The notes beneath the pieces were generated by a model. The model ran no database searches and was not told the DNA's origin. It was given only the letters and a program-made list of their open reading frames with translations. Below are positions 20,120 to 41,169 of a stretch of DNA of 64,000 nt, one piece after another. The position numbers and the translations under genes are program-made. How positions within the stretch are numbered: the stretch's first letter is position 1; each line of letters begins with the position of its first letter. Source of the stretch: Lota lota (lineage: Eukaryota; Chordata; Actinopteri; Gadiformes; Lotidae); contig JACYXH010000692.1 in NCBI GenBank assembly GCA_026745465.1, forward strand, positions 338,501-402,500. Direction: 5' to 3'.

Positions 20120-20920
20120 ACATAGGTAAATGTTCATACCAGTTCTGGAATGGCATGGGTCGACCGGTCAGTCTTTCATGCAGTGTTAAATGTGTGGTGC
20201 TGTTAGTTGGCATTATTATGCCAGTTTCATTTTGTGTCTTTGCAAATCTTTGCAATTTTGGTTTTGTTCTTTCTACCATCCCTTGTGATGTGGGTGGTAG
20301 ACGCATCCGAATCGTCTTCCGATACCTAGGTATTTTGACGTTATTTCCATAAAGGTATTTACCATTGTCAGACCCAGTTTAGTCTGGAATGCCAAATCTC
20401 GGAAAGACTTCTCTGGACGAGAATGTTGCTACTGTTGTAGCATCTGGACTGTTGGTTGGCAGTGCTTCAATCCACCTGCTGAATCGATCAACCATTACTA
20501 GCATGTATCTTTTTCCCTGTACCCATTCTATCATGTCGCAATAATATATCATTGTGTGCCAGAATGGGCCATGTGCCAGTCTGACCATCATGCATTGTTA
20601 TATTTTTGGGCGGTCGGCCGGACCGTGAGTGATCAGTGTGCAGGCTGCTCTTTGAAATCTTTAACCTTAACTACAGCTAATCTAGAAGGAAGGGAGATTG
20701 CAGCCAGTAAATCCAAAACCAAAGTTTGATGTGACATGGGTTTACCATCAGCTGCTTTGAAACCACGCTGTTGGCAAAGTTCACCAAAGTCATGTACCGG
20801 CACTTCACCGAAAGCGTAACACGAGTCAGTATACAACATGAGGATTTTATCAACGACAAGGCAACATGCTCCAGTTAAGTCCACTACTACCGCTGCCTGA
20901 GCTGACATGTCTGACAGCAG
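20120..20920 (-). pseudogene. Endogenous retrovirus pol remnant (RNase H then integrase), unit 1
   Basis: Minus-strand order is RNase H (SAQAAVVVDLTGACCL, then LYTDSCYAFG and QRGFKAADGKPMSHQ, about 20905-20690), then an integrase core fragment (MLVMVDRFSRWIEALPT, about 20500-20440) and a later integrase part ending near LHERLTGRPM (about 20180-20150). Stops and frame changes separate the blocks, and no reverse transcriptase is attached. The motif style (TDSCYAFG, VDRFSRWIEA) is retroviral rather than gypsy; epsilon/gamma-like ERV is an inference. Repeated at 24895-25695. Confidence 0.75.
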
Positions 20921-22630
20921 ATTCCCCATCAGCAATGGGTAGTACTTCCTACGCAAAACATGCAACTGTAGTACGTTATTGAGTTGATGGACCGCTGAAA
21001 TTGTAAACTGACCATTGGATAATGACATCCATTGGTCTTGGACAGACTTGAGACTTACAGCATAGCGTACCCCAGGGTCAGTATGTTTTGTTTGAGTTTG
21101 TTCAGTGAGCATGTGTTTGGCTGCAGGGAGTTTTGGCTGATAAACCAGCGGTGAATGGAGTTTTGGGTGAAACTTTCAGACCCTACAGAGACGTTTGTGT
21201 TGTTTGGGTCCATCTCTACACCATTCCGAACGTGTTTTAGCTGCATTGTGTTCGTGGGCGTGTCATGCAAGATTGAAGTGCTCGGTGTGGGTACGCTGGC
21301 TGAGGCGTGCAAATACTATCCGCCAGCTGCTGACCAACAAGTCTTATTATGTCACTTATCGGACTGACTACATCAGGTGACTGTGAAATAGGTTGTGTTG
21401 CAGGTGTAACAGTAACCTGTGCACTCTGTGCAGGTTCAATGCGGTGGCTCTGAGATGGAATCTGTGTCCCCACTGACTGAGGGATCGTGCCTATTTCCCC
21501 CCATTAACAGGACTGTCAAACTGCAACATCATAGGAATCCCCCTACCTCTAACAATCCCCCTGCCAATACCCCCAGTTATTGGCTTACTGAAATGCATGT
21601 AGCTCATTTTGAAATATCACTCATCAAAACAGCATGAAATATAATCAAACAGAAAAGTACATAAATAACAAAAGAAATGGTTGAAAGCAAAACTACTTAA
21701 ACTAAGTGCACTAGTTCTGCAAGGCTGATACACTGTCCACCTGATGGCACGATGCAGAAGCCGTCCAGTAGGATGGTCCCGAGCTGGGGTGAAGAGCCAA
21801 CTCCAAATCGACAGATCACGGCACCAATGTGACGGGTCACAACTGTATTTGACGAGATGCAGCTCCACACTACTGTCGCTTCTACACACCAGACGACCAG
21901 GTGGATTATGTGTTTCTATAATGTTCTGAAAGCTGAAACACTGTATGACATTGGAATGACAGGGGGAAATGGTCTTGGGATAACAGTCACTGTGCATTCC
22001 TTATTGTTCTGCCATAAGGTAACAAACAAAAATGCATCTGGTGTTTCAAAATATAACAGAAAGTATTATAATTTGTTGTGATAGTTTAGTGTATATTATT
22101 ACCTAGTATATTCTAGTACATTACAATGCCTTAGGCTACATTGCTTGCTGCATGGCGCAACGGCTTGGGCGCGGGGGAAGCGGCCGTCCACTTCGCCCTG
22201 GCGTTGAGGGGGACGGCGGTACGGGTGCTGCTCGACCTGGCCCCAGCGGAGCAGCGAGACCTTCAGGCCCTAACCAGGGTATTGGAGTGACGATTCGGGC
22301 AGCGGACCTGACGACCCGCTCTACGCCCAACGCGGGTACCCACAGTTCCCCGCAGCTGCACAGGAGGATCTGGCCCTCTACACCTTCCTACAGGGGCTGA
22401 TGCCGGAGTGGCTGTGGCAGCATGTCTGCCTCACCAGGCCCCAGAACCTCGGTGGGGCTCTTGATGAGGCAGAACGTCAGGCTACGGAGGACGGGGTCCA
22501 CGATGCCCCTCTCCTGCAGGACCTGGTGTAGGCCCCAGTGGAGGGAGTCAGCGCCGGCCCCCTGGACACTTGTGGGACTATGTGCGGGGTGCTGGGGCCG
22601 TCAGGGATGACTGGCCCCTTAGGTGGGAAC

Positions 22631-22968
22631 TGTGTGGCGATCACGGCCGTGGTGCAACGTATTCACCATTTAGCACTAGGTGAGCATAAACACAGCGAAC
22701 GTGACAGTTACACATCATGCGGTTAACAGGCTACTAGACTAGACTACGAGTTAGCCAAACTAGTTACTTAACTGAGTGGGTCAAAAGGTAGCTCGCACAG
22801 ACAAACGATACTCTGCAATAAAACGTTATGAAAACGAACACAAAGAAATGCATCAAATATTACCTGAAACGCAGTAGCTCTCGTAGTCGTGCGGTGTATG
22901 GGGCATGGGAGCTGTTACTAAACCAATACCCTGGGCTCTCGTCTGGTTCTTCCCTTGCCATCGCCACA
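22631..22968 (+). mobile_element. Complete LTR followed by a tRNA-Leu primer site, unit 2
   Basis: Counterpart of 17806-18143 at an offset of 4825. The primer-site sequence TGGTGTCAGAAGTGGGAT follows at 22970-22987. Confidence 0.75.
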
Positions 22969-23737
22969 TTGGTGTCAGAAGTGGGATGTAGCCCACGAAG
23001 ATGGAAAGGGAACATCCAGAGTGGGTGAAACCTCTGGTGCGACTGGCGATCGAGCCCACGGAGGAGGGTGTTGCAGCCCGTTCTAAGGAGCCCTGCATGA
23101 CGGGGGCGTAGCGCCCACTAGTGGCCGCGGATGGAATCGCCGGAGAACTACTGGCAGCCGCCGAACGCCCCCTGGTGGCCAGGACACCGGCCAATCTGCC
23201 TAAGTTCTCTGGGGCGACGCCACTGGAGCCATACCTCGCCCAGTTCCAGCTTGCTGTGTGGCACAACAGCTGGGGCGTGGGGGAAGCGGCCGTCCACCGC
23301 TTGCACTCGGCTTCCTGTAGTGGGAAGGAGGGCCGGGGACAGGGGATGTATTACGACACCTGTACTCCCATTTCCGGAAAGGTTCCCCAGATGGTTATGG
23401 TTCTACCGAAGTGGTCATGTTACTTTTAAACATCTTGAATCAGAACATTTTTAGTAGAGCCTTCTTCTAATCAAGTAAGTTATTATCTTCTCTCAAATGT
23501 TATTATCATCTGACTCTGCAAAGAAGACTTTTCTCCTGCCATCGTTGCTTCTTGAGGTTATTGACTACGTCAATACGTATTTGGTCTATTTCAGTGGATG
23601 CTTTAGCTGTCGTGGTCGTGGTTTCTCCTGCTTTACATTCTTCTTTGGTGCACCTAAGGGTTAACATAATTTGTCCTAGTAATAGTGTGTGAAACCTTTG
23701 GATTATTCAATCATGCTTAGTTAGTTGGGTCCATAGC

Positions 23738-24297
23738 TGTTACGTTATCCTCTCCCACCACCTAGCTGCGCCGGCTGCCACTACTCCACGTGCATTCTGT
23801 TTACTCACCTGTCTGCAATCAACAATCAGCGCACCCTATTTCTTCCCTGTTCTCCTAGCAGCCGGCGCCAGTTCGTTGTATACTCTCTCCGTGTTAGTAC
23901 CTCGTTCCAGCGTATCTGATTCCTGTCTTCCCTTCCCTTCCCTTCCCTTCCCTTCCCTTCCCTTCCCTTCCCTTCCCTTCCCTTCCCTTCCCTTCCCTTC
24001 CCCTCGCTTGCTCCTAACCTTGAATTTCCTTGTTCCCAGCTCTTCCCCGGATCCTCGCCTGTCTACCCACCTCGCCTTCCTGACTGCCTACCTGCCGCCA
24101 ATCCCCCGCCTGCCTGACTATCCGCCTGCCGCTCCTCTCACTGACTGTCTGCTTGCCTGTCCGCCGCCGAACCCCTGCCTGCCCGACTACGACCTTGCCT
24201 AGCCCTTGCCTGTACCTTTGAATAAATCCCTTTGAACCCTGTACCATCTACGCGTCCCTGTGTTCTGCATTTGTGTTTCCAGTACCGTACCATAACA
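23738..24297 (+). mobile_element. Solo gypsy LTR with 5-bp target duplication, unit 2
   Basis: Counterpart of 18913-19522, 560 bp because the CCTTC tract is 10 units shorter. ATAGC flanks both sides (23733-23737 and 24298-24302). Confidence 0.9.
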
Positions 24298-24894
24298 ATA
24301 GCCCTCTATCAACTACAAATTTCATTGGACTTCAGTGGATATACCTACGATTATTTAAATATTATGTGGGGTGGCGGCGGCATCTGTCTTTATGTTTATC
24401 ACTACCAACTAGTTTTTTCCCTGTATTACCCTCAATAGTAAGAACAGTATTTTCAACATTCTGCTGGTTGTTACAAGTCTGTGTGGGGCATGGGTGTGTA
24501 GGGCTTATCTCTGCCTTTTTGCTCTTTTGGTAGGGGTGGGTGTGTTAACTCAGTTTGGTCCCTTGAAGGTCCTTCTGTGCCCATCTTTGCGATGGGTGAC
24601 GATCCCTTGTTGGATGATCCTTCTGCGCCTATCTTCGTGACAGGTGATGATGCCTCGATGAACTCGCCCTCTGCTGTCAATTCCTCCTGAATGCCTTCTA
24701 CCAGGCTCTATAGATGGTCTCTGATTTCTGTCAGTGACCGTCCTGGATCTGGCGCTCTGCTGCAGTGGTTTAGATGATACTACACAAATCTGCTTTAGAT
24801 TTTTACAGTCAGTGGAGTCAGTACTACTTCGAATGGTCCTTCTCGCTTTGGCTCGTTCCACATTCTCTGGAATACCTTTATGTAGGTAAAGGTT

Positions 24895-25695
24895 ACATAG
24901 GTAAATGTTCATACCAGTTCTGGAATGGCATGGGTCGACCGGTCAGTCTTTCATGCAGTGTTAAATGTGTGGTGCTGTTAGTTGGCATTATTATGCCAGT
25001 TTCATTTTGTGTCTTTGCAAATCTTTGCAATTTTGGTTTTGTTCTTTCTACCATCCCTTGTGATGTGGGTGGTAGACGCATCCGAATCGTCTTCCGATAC
25101 CTAGGTATTTTGACGTTATTTCCATAAAGGTATTTACCATTGTCAGACCCAGTTTAGTCTGGAATGCCAAATCTCGGAAAGACTTCTCTGGACGAGAATG
25201 TTGCTACTGTTGTAGCATCTGGACTGTTGGTTGGCAGTGCTTCAATCCACCTGCTGAATCGATCAACCATTACTAGCATGTATCTTTTTCCCTGTACCCA
25301 TTCTATCATGTCGCAATAATATATCATTGTGTGCCAGAATGGGCCATGTGCCAGTCTGACCATCATGCATTGTTATATTTTTGGGCGGTCGGCCGGACCG
25401 TGAGTGATCAGTGTGCAGGCTGCTCTTTGAAATCTTTAACCTTAACTACAGCTAATCTAGAAGGAAGGGAGATTGCAGCCAGTAAATCCAAAACCAAAGT
25501 TTGATGTGACATGGGTTTACCATCAGCTGCTTTGAAACCACGCTGTTGGCAAAGTTCACCAAAGTCATGTACCGGTACTTCACCGAAAGCGTAACACGAG
25601 TCAGTATACAACATGAGGATTTTATCAACGACAAGGCAACATGCTCCAGTTAAGTCCACTACTACCGCTGCCTGAGCTGACATGTCTGACAGCAG
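24895..25695 (-). pseudogene. Endogenous retrovirus pol remnant, unit 2
   Basis: Counterpart of 20120-20920 with the same RNase H and integrase blocks and the same breaks. Beyond 25695 the sequence leaves the repeat and the frame reaches a stop within about ten codons. Confidence 0.73.
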
Positions 25696-25799
25696 ATTAA
25701 CCCATACTCCACCTATTAACCCAAATGGCTCTTCCTATGATGGTTTCAATTAATCAATATCATAAATTGATCAGCATTATACCTACAATGTTATATGAC

Positions 25800-27020
25800 T
25801 GTGGGAGTGTGTGTGGATGATGGCTGGTTTAAGCAGCCTCACCTGGCCTGAGTCAGACTGGAGTCTGGAGCTGGGTGAGGCTGCACACCTGTTGCACATT
25901 GAGCAATCAATGTGCACAGGTTAAACCAGCCATCACCACACACACTTGAAGAGAGCTCTCCAGCATGGAGCACCATCTGCATGCCTCATTCTATGCAACC
26001 TTTACAATAAACCGGTTCAACATCACCACCCTGTGTCCATTGGATTGGAGGAGCCCGAGGAAAGTCACCTAGGTGGAGTGGGAAAAGCCACCTAGGTGAC
26101 GTGTAGTAAATGGACGTTGCTACACTGGCGCCCAATGTGGGGCCCCTCCAGACTGCAATGGACTCAGGAAGGCTGTCCAGGGGCGCACTGGGTCCAGCAG
26201 CGACGACGGACAGTCGCCTCCCAACACCATCCCTTTCCCCAACGACGTGGTGGATCCCGGCCGAGGCAGCTCAGCAACCGCCATGGGCAACCGTCTGCGG
26301 CTAGCCGCCCCAGCATCCAGCCAGCGCCGCATCACAGCCGACTCCTCTGCCAGCCCGTCCAGACAGCCCTGGGATGGCCAAGTCCGCCGACACCTCCGCC
26401 AGTCAAGGCAGCAGCCCAGGCCTCCGAGTCTCCAGGATGGAGGGGGAGGGTGGGTTGGAGGGTCACCCTGGGGAGGTGTGGGGACTATGGGGTTGGGGGT
26501 TGTTTTTTTTATTTTAGGTATGGTAACCCTGGGTCAGAGTCCGGTTTATGTATTTCTTTTTTGGATGGGGGTGGTGGAGGAGGAGGAGGGAGGGGGGGGG
26601 GGGGGGGGGGAGTGTAGGCTTCAGCTGGGGATTCTAGGCTTCAGCTGGGGATTCTCCCCAGCTTCAATTTGGTGTTGGGGGTATGTTAGAGTGTGTGTGG
26701 ATGATGGCTGGTTTAAGCAGCCTCACCTGGCCTGAGTCAGACTGATTGGAGTCTGGAGCTGGGTGAGGCTGCGCACCTGTTGCACATTGAGCAATCAATG
26801 TGCACAGGTTAAACCAGCCATCAACACACACACTTGAAGAGAGCTCTCCGGCGTGGCAGCATGGAGCACCATCTGCATGCCTTATTCTATGCAACCTTTA
26901 CAATAAACCGGTTCAACATCACCACCCTGTGTCCAATGGTTTGGAGGAGCCTGAGCAAAGTCACCTAGGTGGGGTGGGAAAAGCCACCTAGGTGACGTGT
27001 AGTAAATGGATGTTGCTACA
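25800..27020 (+). mobile_element. Miniature LTR retrotransposon (TRIM-like), complete, with tRNA-Lys primer site
   Basis: Two direct repeats of 325 bp (25800-26124) and 337 bp (26684-27020) flank a 559-bp non-coding interior. Both end TTGCTACA, start TGTG/TGTT and carry an ACAATAAACC polyadenylation signal. Directly after the 5' LTR, 26126-26143 reads TGGCGCCCAATGTGGGGC, matching the tRNA-Lys(1,2) primer site at 17 of 18 bases. A perfect 5-bp target duplication ATGAC flanks the whole (25795-25799 and 27021-27025). The LTRs differ by two small indels (4 and 8 bases) and scattered substitutions. The interior is GC-rich, has a G run at about 26590-26610 and a doubled CTTCAGCTGGGGATTCT, and shows no gag or pol motif. 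It must depend on an autonomous partner. Confidence 0.9.
25804..25951. repeat. Nested hairpin at the start of the LTR
   Basis: AGTGTGTGTGGATGATGGCT...GGTTTA pairs with TAAACCAGCCATC...ACACACACT about 120 bases away. Inside it AGCCTCACCTGG pairs with CTGGGTGAGGCT, and GTGCAC-type palindromes lie in the loop. The same structure is in the 3' LTR (about 26687-26833) with its pairing kept despite substitutions. Confidence 0.75.
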
Positions 27021-27636
27021 ATGACATATATATCAAATAAATAAAATACCTAGCATAATACATAGCAAAGCTTAACATCATGACCCATAGTTTCAGAAAC
27101 AGCCACAGAGAGTGGAGCAGTGGCAGGTTCATCTTCATCTCATGATGTTTCTAAGGATGTGAGAAAAGGTGTACAATTGTTTGCCCAATTATTTGTAAAT
27201 AAAAAATTAACATGCGTGAGATACAAGGCTCAAGAGAGGAAGGGGGCCCACAGGGACTGCTTTTGTATAGGGCCCAGAGTTTTGTGCTACACCCCTGTAA
27301 AGGGCTGATCCTATGTGGTAACAAAAACAATTATTATTTTCATGGATACACTAAAGAAAACATGCTTATGAATAGTCAATAATATTCCATTTCTGCCGGG
27401 AACGTTCTGCTAGATTCCATTCAATTCTATACACTGCACCTTAAATAAACAAAAACGATAACACCTCTCCGCCAACACACTTCAGCCCAGTAGGTGGAGG
27501 TAATACAACTTTTTGTTGGTTGATTACCAATTCACAACGAGAAGAAGAACAAGAAGACCAATGAAAATGTGACAGGAATCTACCCATATATTCTATCTGT
27601 ATGCTGTTTGACCGACAGCGCGGTGAAAGTGACAAG
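27021..27636. other. Upstream flank of magt1
   Basis: Contains an old dispersed repeat (about 27295-27445, compare 10680-10830). The last 100 bases before the magt1 start presumably hold its 5' UTR. No TATA box was recognised. Confidence 0.45.
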
Positions 27637-37247
<9,611 letters not shown>

Positions 37248-38180
37248 ATCTGACCAGGCATCTTCTGGGACTTGTCTTCCAGAGGTTAAAGTGCCTTCAA
37301 TGCCCATCATGCTGTACTTCCCCAAGAGAACCAATAACAGCCTTTAAATTTTCCTAATCCATGTCATCCAGTTTATGTCAACAGCAGAGCAGGGTTTGCT
37401 CATATGTCAACAGAGCTACAATTAATCAACCTACACTTATTGTGTAAAATGTTTATATTGTCCAATGTAATTGAACAATTATTTCATCTTTTTTTTTTCT
37501 TGAACTGGCCAGGTATTACACCAAGATTTCTTAAAAACGATCAAACCTCCCAACTAGTGATCAGTAAGCGCTGCATGATTGCCTACACACCCATTCCTAA
37601 CATGCTTCCATGCAAGGAATCATTTTTGTTATTTTGAACTGGAGGCTTGATTCGTTAAGTTATTTTAGTTTTGAGTCCCCTCTATTGGCCCCCTGGGGTA
37701 TATATTTGGTACATTGACATTGCAGTTTTTGCCCTGGTGTTGCACAAAACCACATTTGGAGTGAAAAGCATTTTGTCAAAGAAAAGCAAATTTAAGTGCT
37801 ATCGACTATCATTACATTAAGAAACATTCGTCAACTAAAAGCACAGTTTACTATCATATATTTTTTTTAAATGTAATTATCAATGTCTATATATTCTGAA
37901 TATAATTAGTTTTGTTTAAGGCCAATCACCAATAATTCACCCACCCTAAATTTCCTACTTTAAGAAAAGACTTGACCATTTTATTAGCAAGGGAAGGGAA
38001 AAAAAGATTACTTATTAGTACAATCGTTTTTTACAAATTCTACCTCAACCCTTGTTATACACTTAGTCTTCAGGGCTAACTAAGAATCTGTAAAAAAAAT
38101 AAAAATGCCCGGCCCATTATTTTGTGTTCCATTCTTCATTTGAGAACCACAAGACCCCTGATTACCGTATATTTCTTCTA
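37248..38180 (+). other. Probable magt1 3' UTR and downstream flank
   Basis: Follows the TAG at 37245-37247. An AATAAA candidate lies at about 38098-38103, and ATTAAA near 38297; neither is proven to be used. No gene here. Confidence 0.4.
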
Positions 38181-38193
38181 GTGCAGTAGGTCC

Positions 38194-38240
38194 TTTTTTT
38201 AGTGCCTGTATGTTAAGCACACATACAGGCACTAAAAAAA
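38194..38240. repeat. Perfect 20-bp hairpin downstream of magt1
   Basis: TTTTTTTAGTGCCTGTATGT (38194-38213) is exactly complementary to 38221-38240 with a 7-base loop. It is a short isolated palindrome whose origin and role are unknown. Confidence 0.9.
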
Positions 38241-38760
38241 GCACACAAACATCTTTGCATTTATTTTGACATGTTGTACGATTTGGTCTCAGGTGACATT
38301 AAAATATAATTGCCTTTCCAAACCACTGTTGTGTGTTTTATTATAGAAAACTTTGCCCAAAGGGATTCCGGATTGGCCTCAAGTGATGTGTGCCGGTGGG
38401 CAATGGCCATCCATTTGCAATGATACAAATCACTAGTGTACGTATAAGTCTGGAATACGATGCATTATTCTTTGAATTGTGTAACCCTGTTTCTGTTAGC
38501 TTAACCTACTATGAGAAATAGTATTTTAAGTTGTGTTGAAAGAGGATGTTTATGGTTGTTGTTTTTCTAGCAACTTGCAGGTTGGCATCCTCAGTTAATT
38601 AATGTTGGAAAGTATGTAGCAAATCATTTTTAGACTCAATTTCAGCTGGACTTGTTTTTGTAATGCAATGTGCACGTACAGACCAAAAAAAAAAAACTAA
38701 CATAACATGAGGTAAGACAAACGCTGGAGCTTGAGTGAGACACTGCATATATAGAAGTTT

Positions 38761-39200
38761 GTGTTGGACAAGGCCGTGCACACATATTGTGAGGGACAGT
38801 GGCTCAAGCAAATCCACAGCCCCACCTTCAACACCATTGTGCTGGAGGTCTTCCACAAAAAGCTAACCCAACTTGACGTACCTGCTGACACCTTTCAGTG
38901 GTTTTCAAGCTTCCTGGAGTCAGAATGTGGGGGTGGTGGACTCTTAATAAGTGGGAGAGCCACATCCTTGCCATCATCAGGAAGGCCCAGCAAAGACTTT
39001 CTTCCTCTGCAAAAGCTGCACTTATCTCCCTCCATCCCAGTTAACTTCTATATCGAGAACATTCTCACCACCTCCATCACATCCTCCCTCTTCAAGGCCA
39101 GACTGCAGAGCGTTGTCCATACCACTAACATCACCATCTGCCACCTCTCCTCTCAGAGACCATGGGAGAAATTGACCATAGGTTTAAAGGAAGTATAAGC
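38761..39200 (+). pseudogene. LINE reverse-transcriptase remnant (jockey/CR1-like)
   Basis: One plus frame keeps pieces of a LINE ORF2: FNTIVLEVFHKKLTQLDVPA followed by WFSSFL, then a fused later segment corresponding to SGRATSLPSSGRPSKDF...NFYIENILTTSIT, the thumb/C-terminal region. The catalytic palm between them has been deleted. A further C-terminal piece of similar type lies at 40330-40620. Confidence 0.65.
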
Positions 39201-39924
39201 ATTATCTTGCCTATATGAATGAAATAAGTGTGGAAAAAGCAGTCAACAAAGGACTACATTCTGAGTGACATCCACATGTGGTACTCATTTACACCTTTTG
39301 CTGCCTGAGATGAACCTTGGTTACATAGCTGACTCCAAGTTGACCCCTAAAGCTGTAAACCTCTCCATATCTGGCTCAACTCATCTGACAGGAAAAGACG
39401 GGGAGGGCTTTATTATGGCGACAAAGAAGAAAGGAGCCCCCTTCATTCTTTCTCATTTTACTTAATCTGACATATGTTAAGATTAACTATTATTATTTCA
39501 AAGTTAAACATTACCTGCTTTATGAATGTATTCCACAATCTCATACTGTGGTATTGTCAATTGGTTGAAGGTATGGTTTATTGTCTGAGTAGAAGTGATT
39601 TTTATCATGCTCATCCCTGTCACATATTTATGTTAACTCATATGTGGTAGAGGCATTCGTTTTGATTATACTTTGTTACTTTACTCAAGATTTGTTTTGT
39701 CACACGTTAACTACCTCAAGCCAGTGATCGTTGGCAGACATAACCCACATGTACTAATGAGATGAAATTGTCTGTTTTATATCAGTTCAATTAATAAGGG
39801 AACAAGCAGATTCTAATCAGTCTCTCACTGCCTTACCTCTGATATAACTAATGTTGAAGATGTCAGTTCTTTTTTTGCTTTATTCATGAAGAGCTAGTGG
39901 GATAGACAGGAAGGTATGGAAAGA

Positions 39925-40025
39925 TATGCAGCAAATGACCATGGGCAGGAATCGAACCCGGGTCGCTGCGGCAAGGACTAAGCCTTGTTGGTACGCGCTC
40001 TACCCGCCACCAGGACACCCCCAAA
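39925..40025 (-). mobile_element. tRNA-derived SINE head, second family
   Basis: On the minus strand a tRNA-like region has GGTGGCGGGTAGAGCGCG (A box) and GGGTTCGATTCCTGCCC (B box), followed by a non-tRNA tail. It does not fold as a full tRNA (no convincing acceptor stem pair), so a SINE is more likely than a tRNA gene. Its body differs from the SINE at 9375 and 62525. Confidence 0.6.
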
Positions 40026-40329
40026 GATGCCAATTCTTTACGTTATCTACTGAGAATCCAGAGAAGGGGGATACGTGTATGTTCAGTTAGTTGGGAACTG
40101 GGGTGGGGGACACAGGAGAGGTGCTTAATTTCTAGGCCCAATACATAGGGTGTTGTGATTGGTCAGTGCATGTAGGAGGGATCCACACATTTTGGAAATA
40201 TAACATGAAGCCTGATTCCAGAATAGGAGTTCTTTGCAAACCAACTCAGGTTTTGTTGTTTGTTTACAAGTGATAAAGTCTTTATCTTTCAAACTTTGGC
40301 TTTCTCAACCTCTTATTTTGTTAAAAGTG

Positions 40330-40650
40330 TTGGTTTTTCCACGACAAGACCTGTAGGACTGTGAAAGGAGCTGGGAAGATCACAGCAGTCCCTCTCTCCC
40401 CTGCGGCCACCTCTTCAGGAAGCTGTCAAGGCGTTACAGGTCCAGGACCTGTCACCCCTGCAGCTTCTTCCCTGCAGCGGTCCAGCTGCTGAACAGCCAC
40501 TCCTAGAAGACAACTTTCGGTCTTATTTTTGTGCACTTAGTATATATTTTTATTGTATACCTTATTACATGTTGTTCCTGACTCATGTTTTATGTATGCA
40601 CCTGGACCAAAAATAAATTGTCATATGGACAATAAAAGTTTTGATTCTGA
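40330..40650 (+). pseudogene. LINE 3'-end remnant
   Basis: The plus frame reads RTCRTVKGAGKITA and then RYRSRTCHPCSFFPAAVQLLN, the C-terminus of a LINE ORF2. An AT-rich tail with ACAATAAAAG follows. It may be the distal part of the copy at 38761. Confidence 0.6.
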
Positions 40651-41169
40651 TATGGCACAAAATCGAATCTCTGGATAGATTTGCAATGTTTTCAAATGGC
40701 TGTCGGCATAAAGCAAATCGAACAACTAGGAGGAGATGCCATAATGTAGTATATAAACACTATACTCGTATGATTTTTTTATCTGATTATTCAGATTAAT
40801 ACAGATATAGGGTTAGTGTGAGCATCAACAATGAGCATCATTTCTGCATATAAACATTTGTTGAAACGAGGCCTATTTGAGATACATAATTTTTTTTTGA
40901 CTCATTCGAGAGTTAATTCATATCATTTTAGTGCAAAATGCGAAATACACAAGAGATTGTGTATTTCATGGAAGGAGGTTCAAATGGGATACATCAATTT
41001 TGTTTTGCAACATTGAAGTTTCAGAGTTCATATTTTCAAAAAAAGATGTTAGGATACTTGTTTGCACCTATTTGTGCATATGTACCTTATACTCAAGTTG
41101 CATCAGCCGGAGAGACCATAAGCTTCAACATATCATCTGAATACATTTTGTATTAATAACAGTAAAGAA

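Larger units (their letters stand above)
16096..20920. repeat. Tandem duplication, unit 1 (4825 bp)
   Basis: The unit begins ATTCCCCATCAGCAATGGGT and ends GCTGACATGTCTGACAGCAG. It is followed head-to-tail by a nearly identical unit 2. Every block checked maps with a constant offset of 4825 bases up to the CCTTC tract and 4775 after it. ATT occurs at the start of each unit and again just after unit 2, a 3-bp microhomology. The unit contains an LTR-gag rearrangement (17325-18480), a solo gypsy LTR (18913-19522) and an ERV pol remnant (20120-20920, minus strand). The first 1.2 kb is not recognised; it shows minus-strand frames without clear domains. Confidence 0.97.
20921..25695. repeat. Tandem duplication, unit 2 (4775 bp)
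   Basis: Head-to-tail copy of unit 1. Seen differences are at least six substitutions (16317/21142-region t/c, 18023/22848 g/c, 18044/22869 t/c, one in CATCACC/CATCGCC near 18137, one in GGCCAAG/GGCCAAT near 18370, and GGCA/GGTA near 20808) plus the 50-base shorter CCTTC tract. Identity is therefore above 99.5 percent over the parts compared. It contains the same parts: gag fragments (22150-22525, 23121-23305), LTR plus tRNA-Leu site (22631-22987), solo LTR (23738-24297, flanked by ATAGC) and ERV pol remnant (24895-25695). Confidence 0.97.

Noticed and set aside
26096-26735. Two overlapping plus-strand frames (173 and 162 codons)
   Set aside because: They lie in the GC-rich interior and 3' LTR of the miniature element, run through a poly-G stretch, and show no gag-like or other motif.
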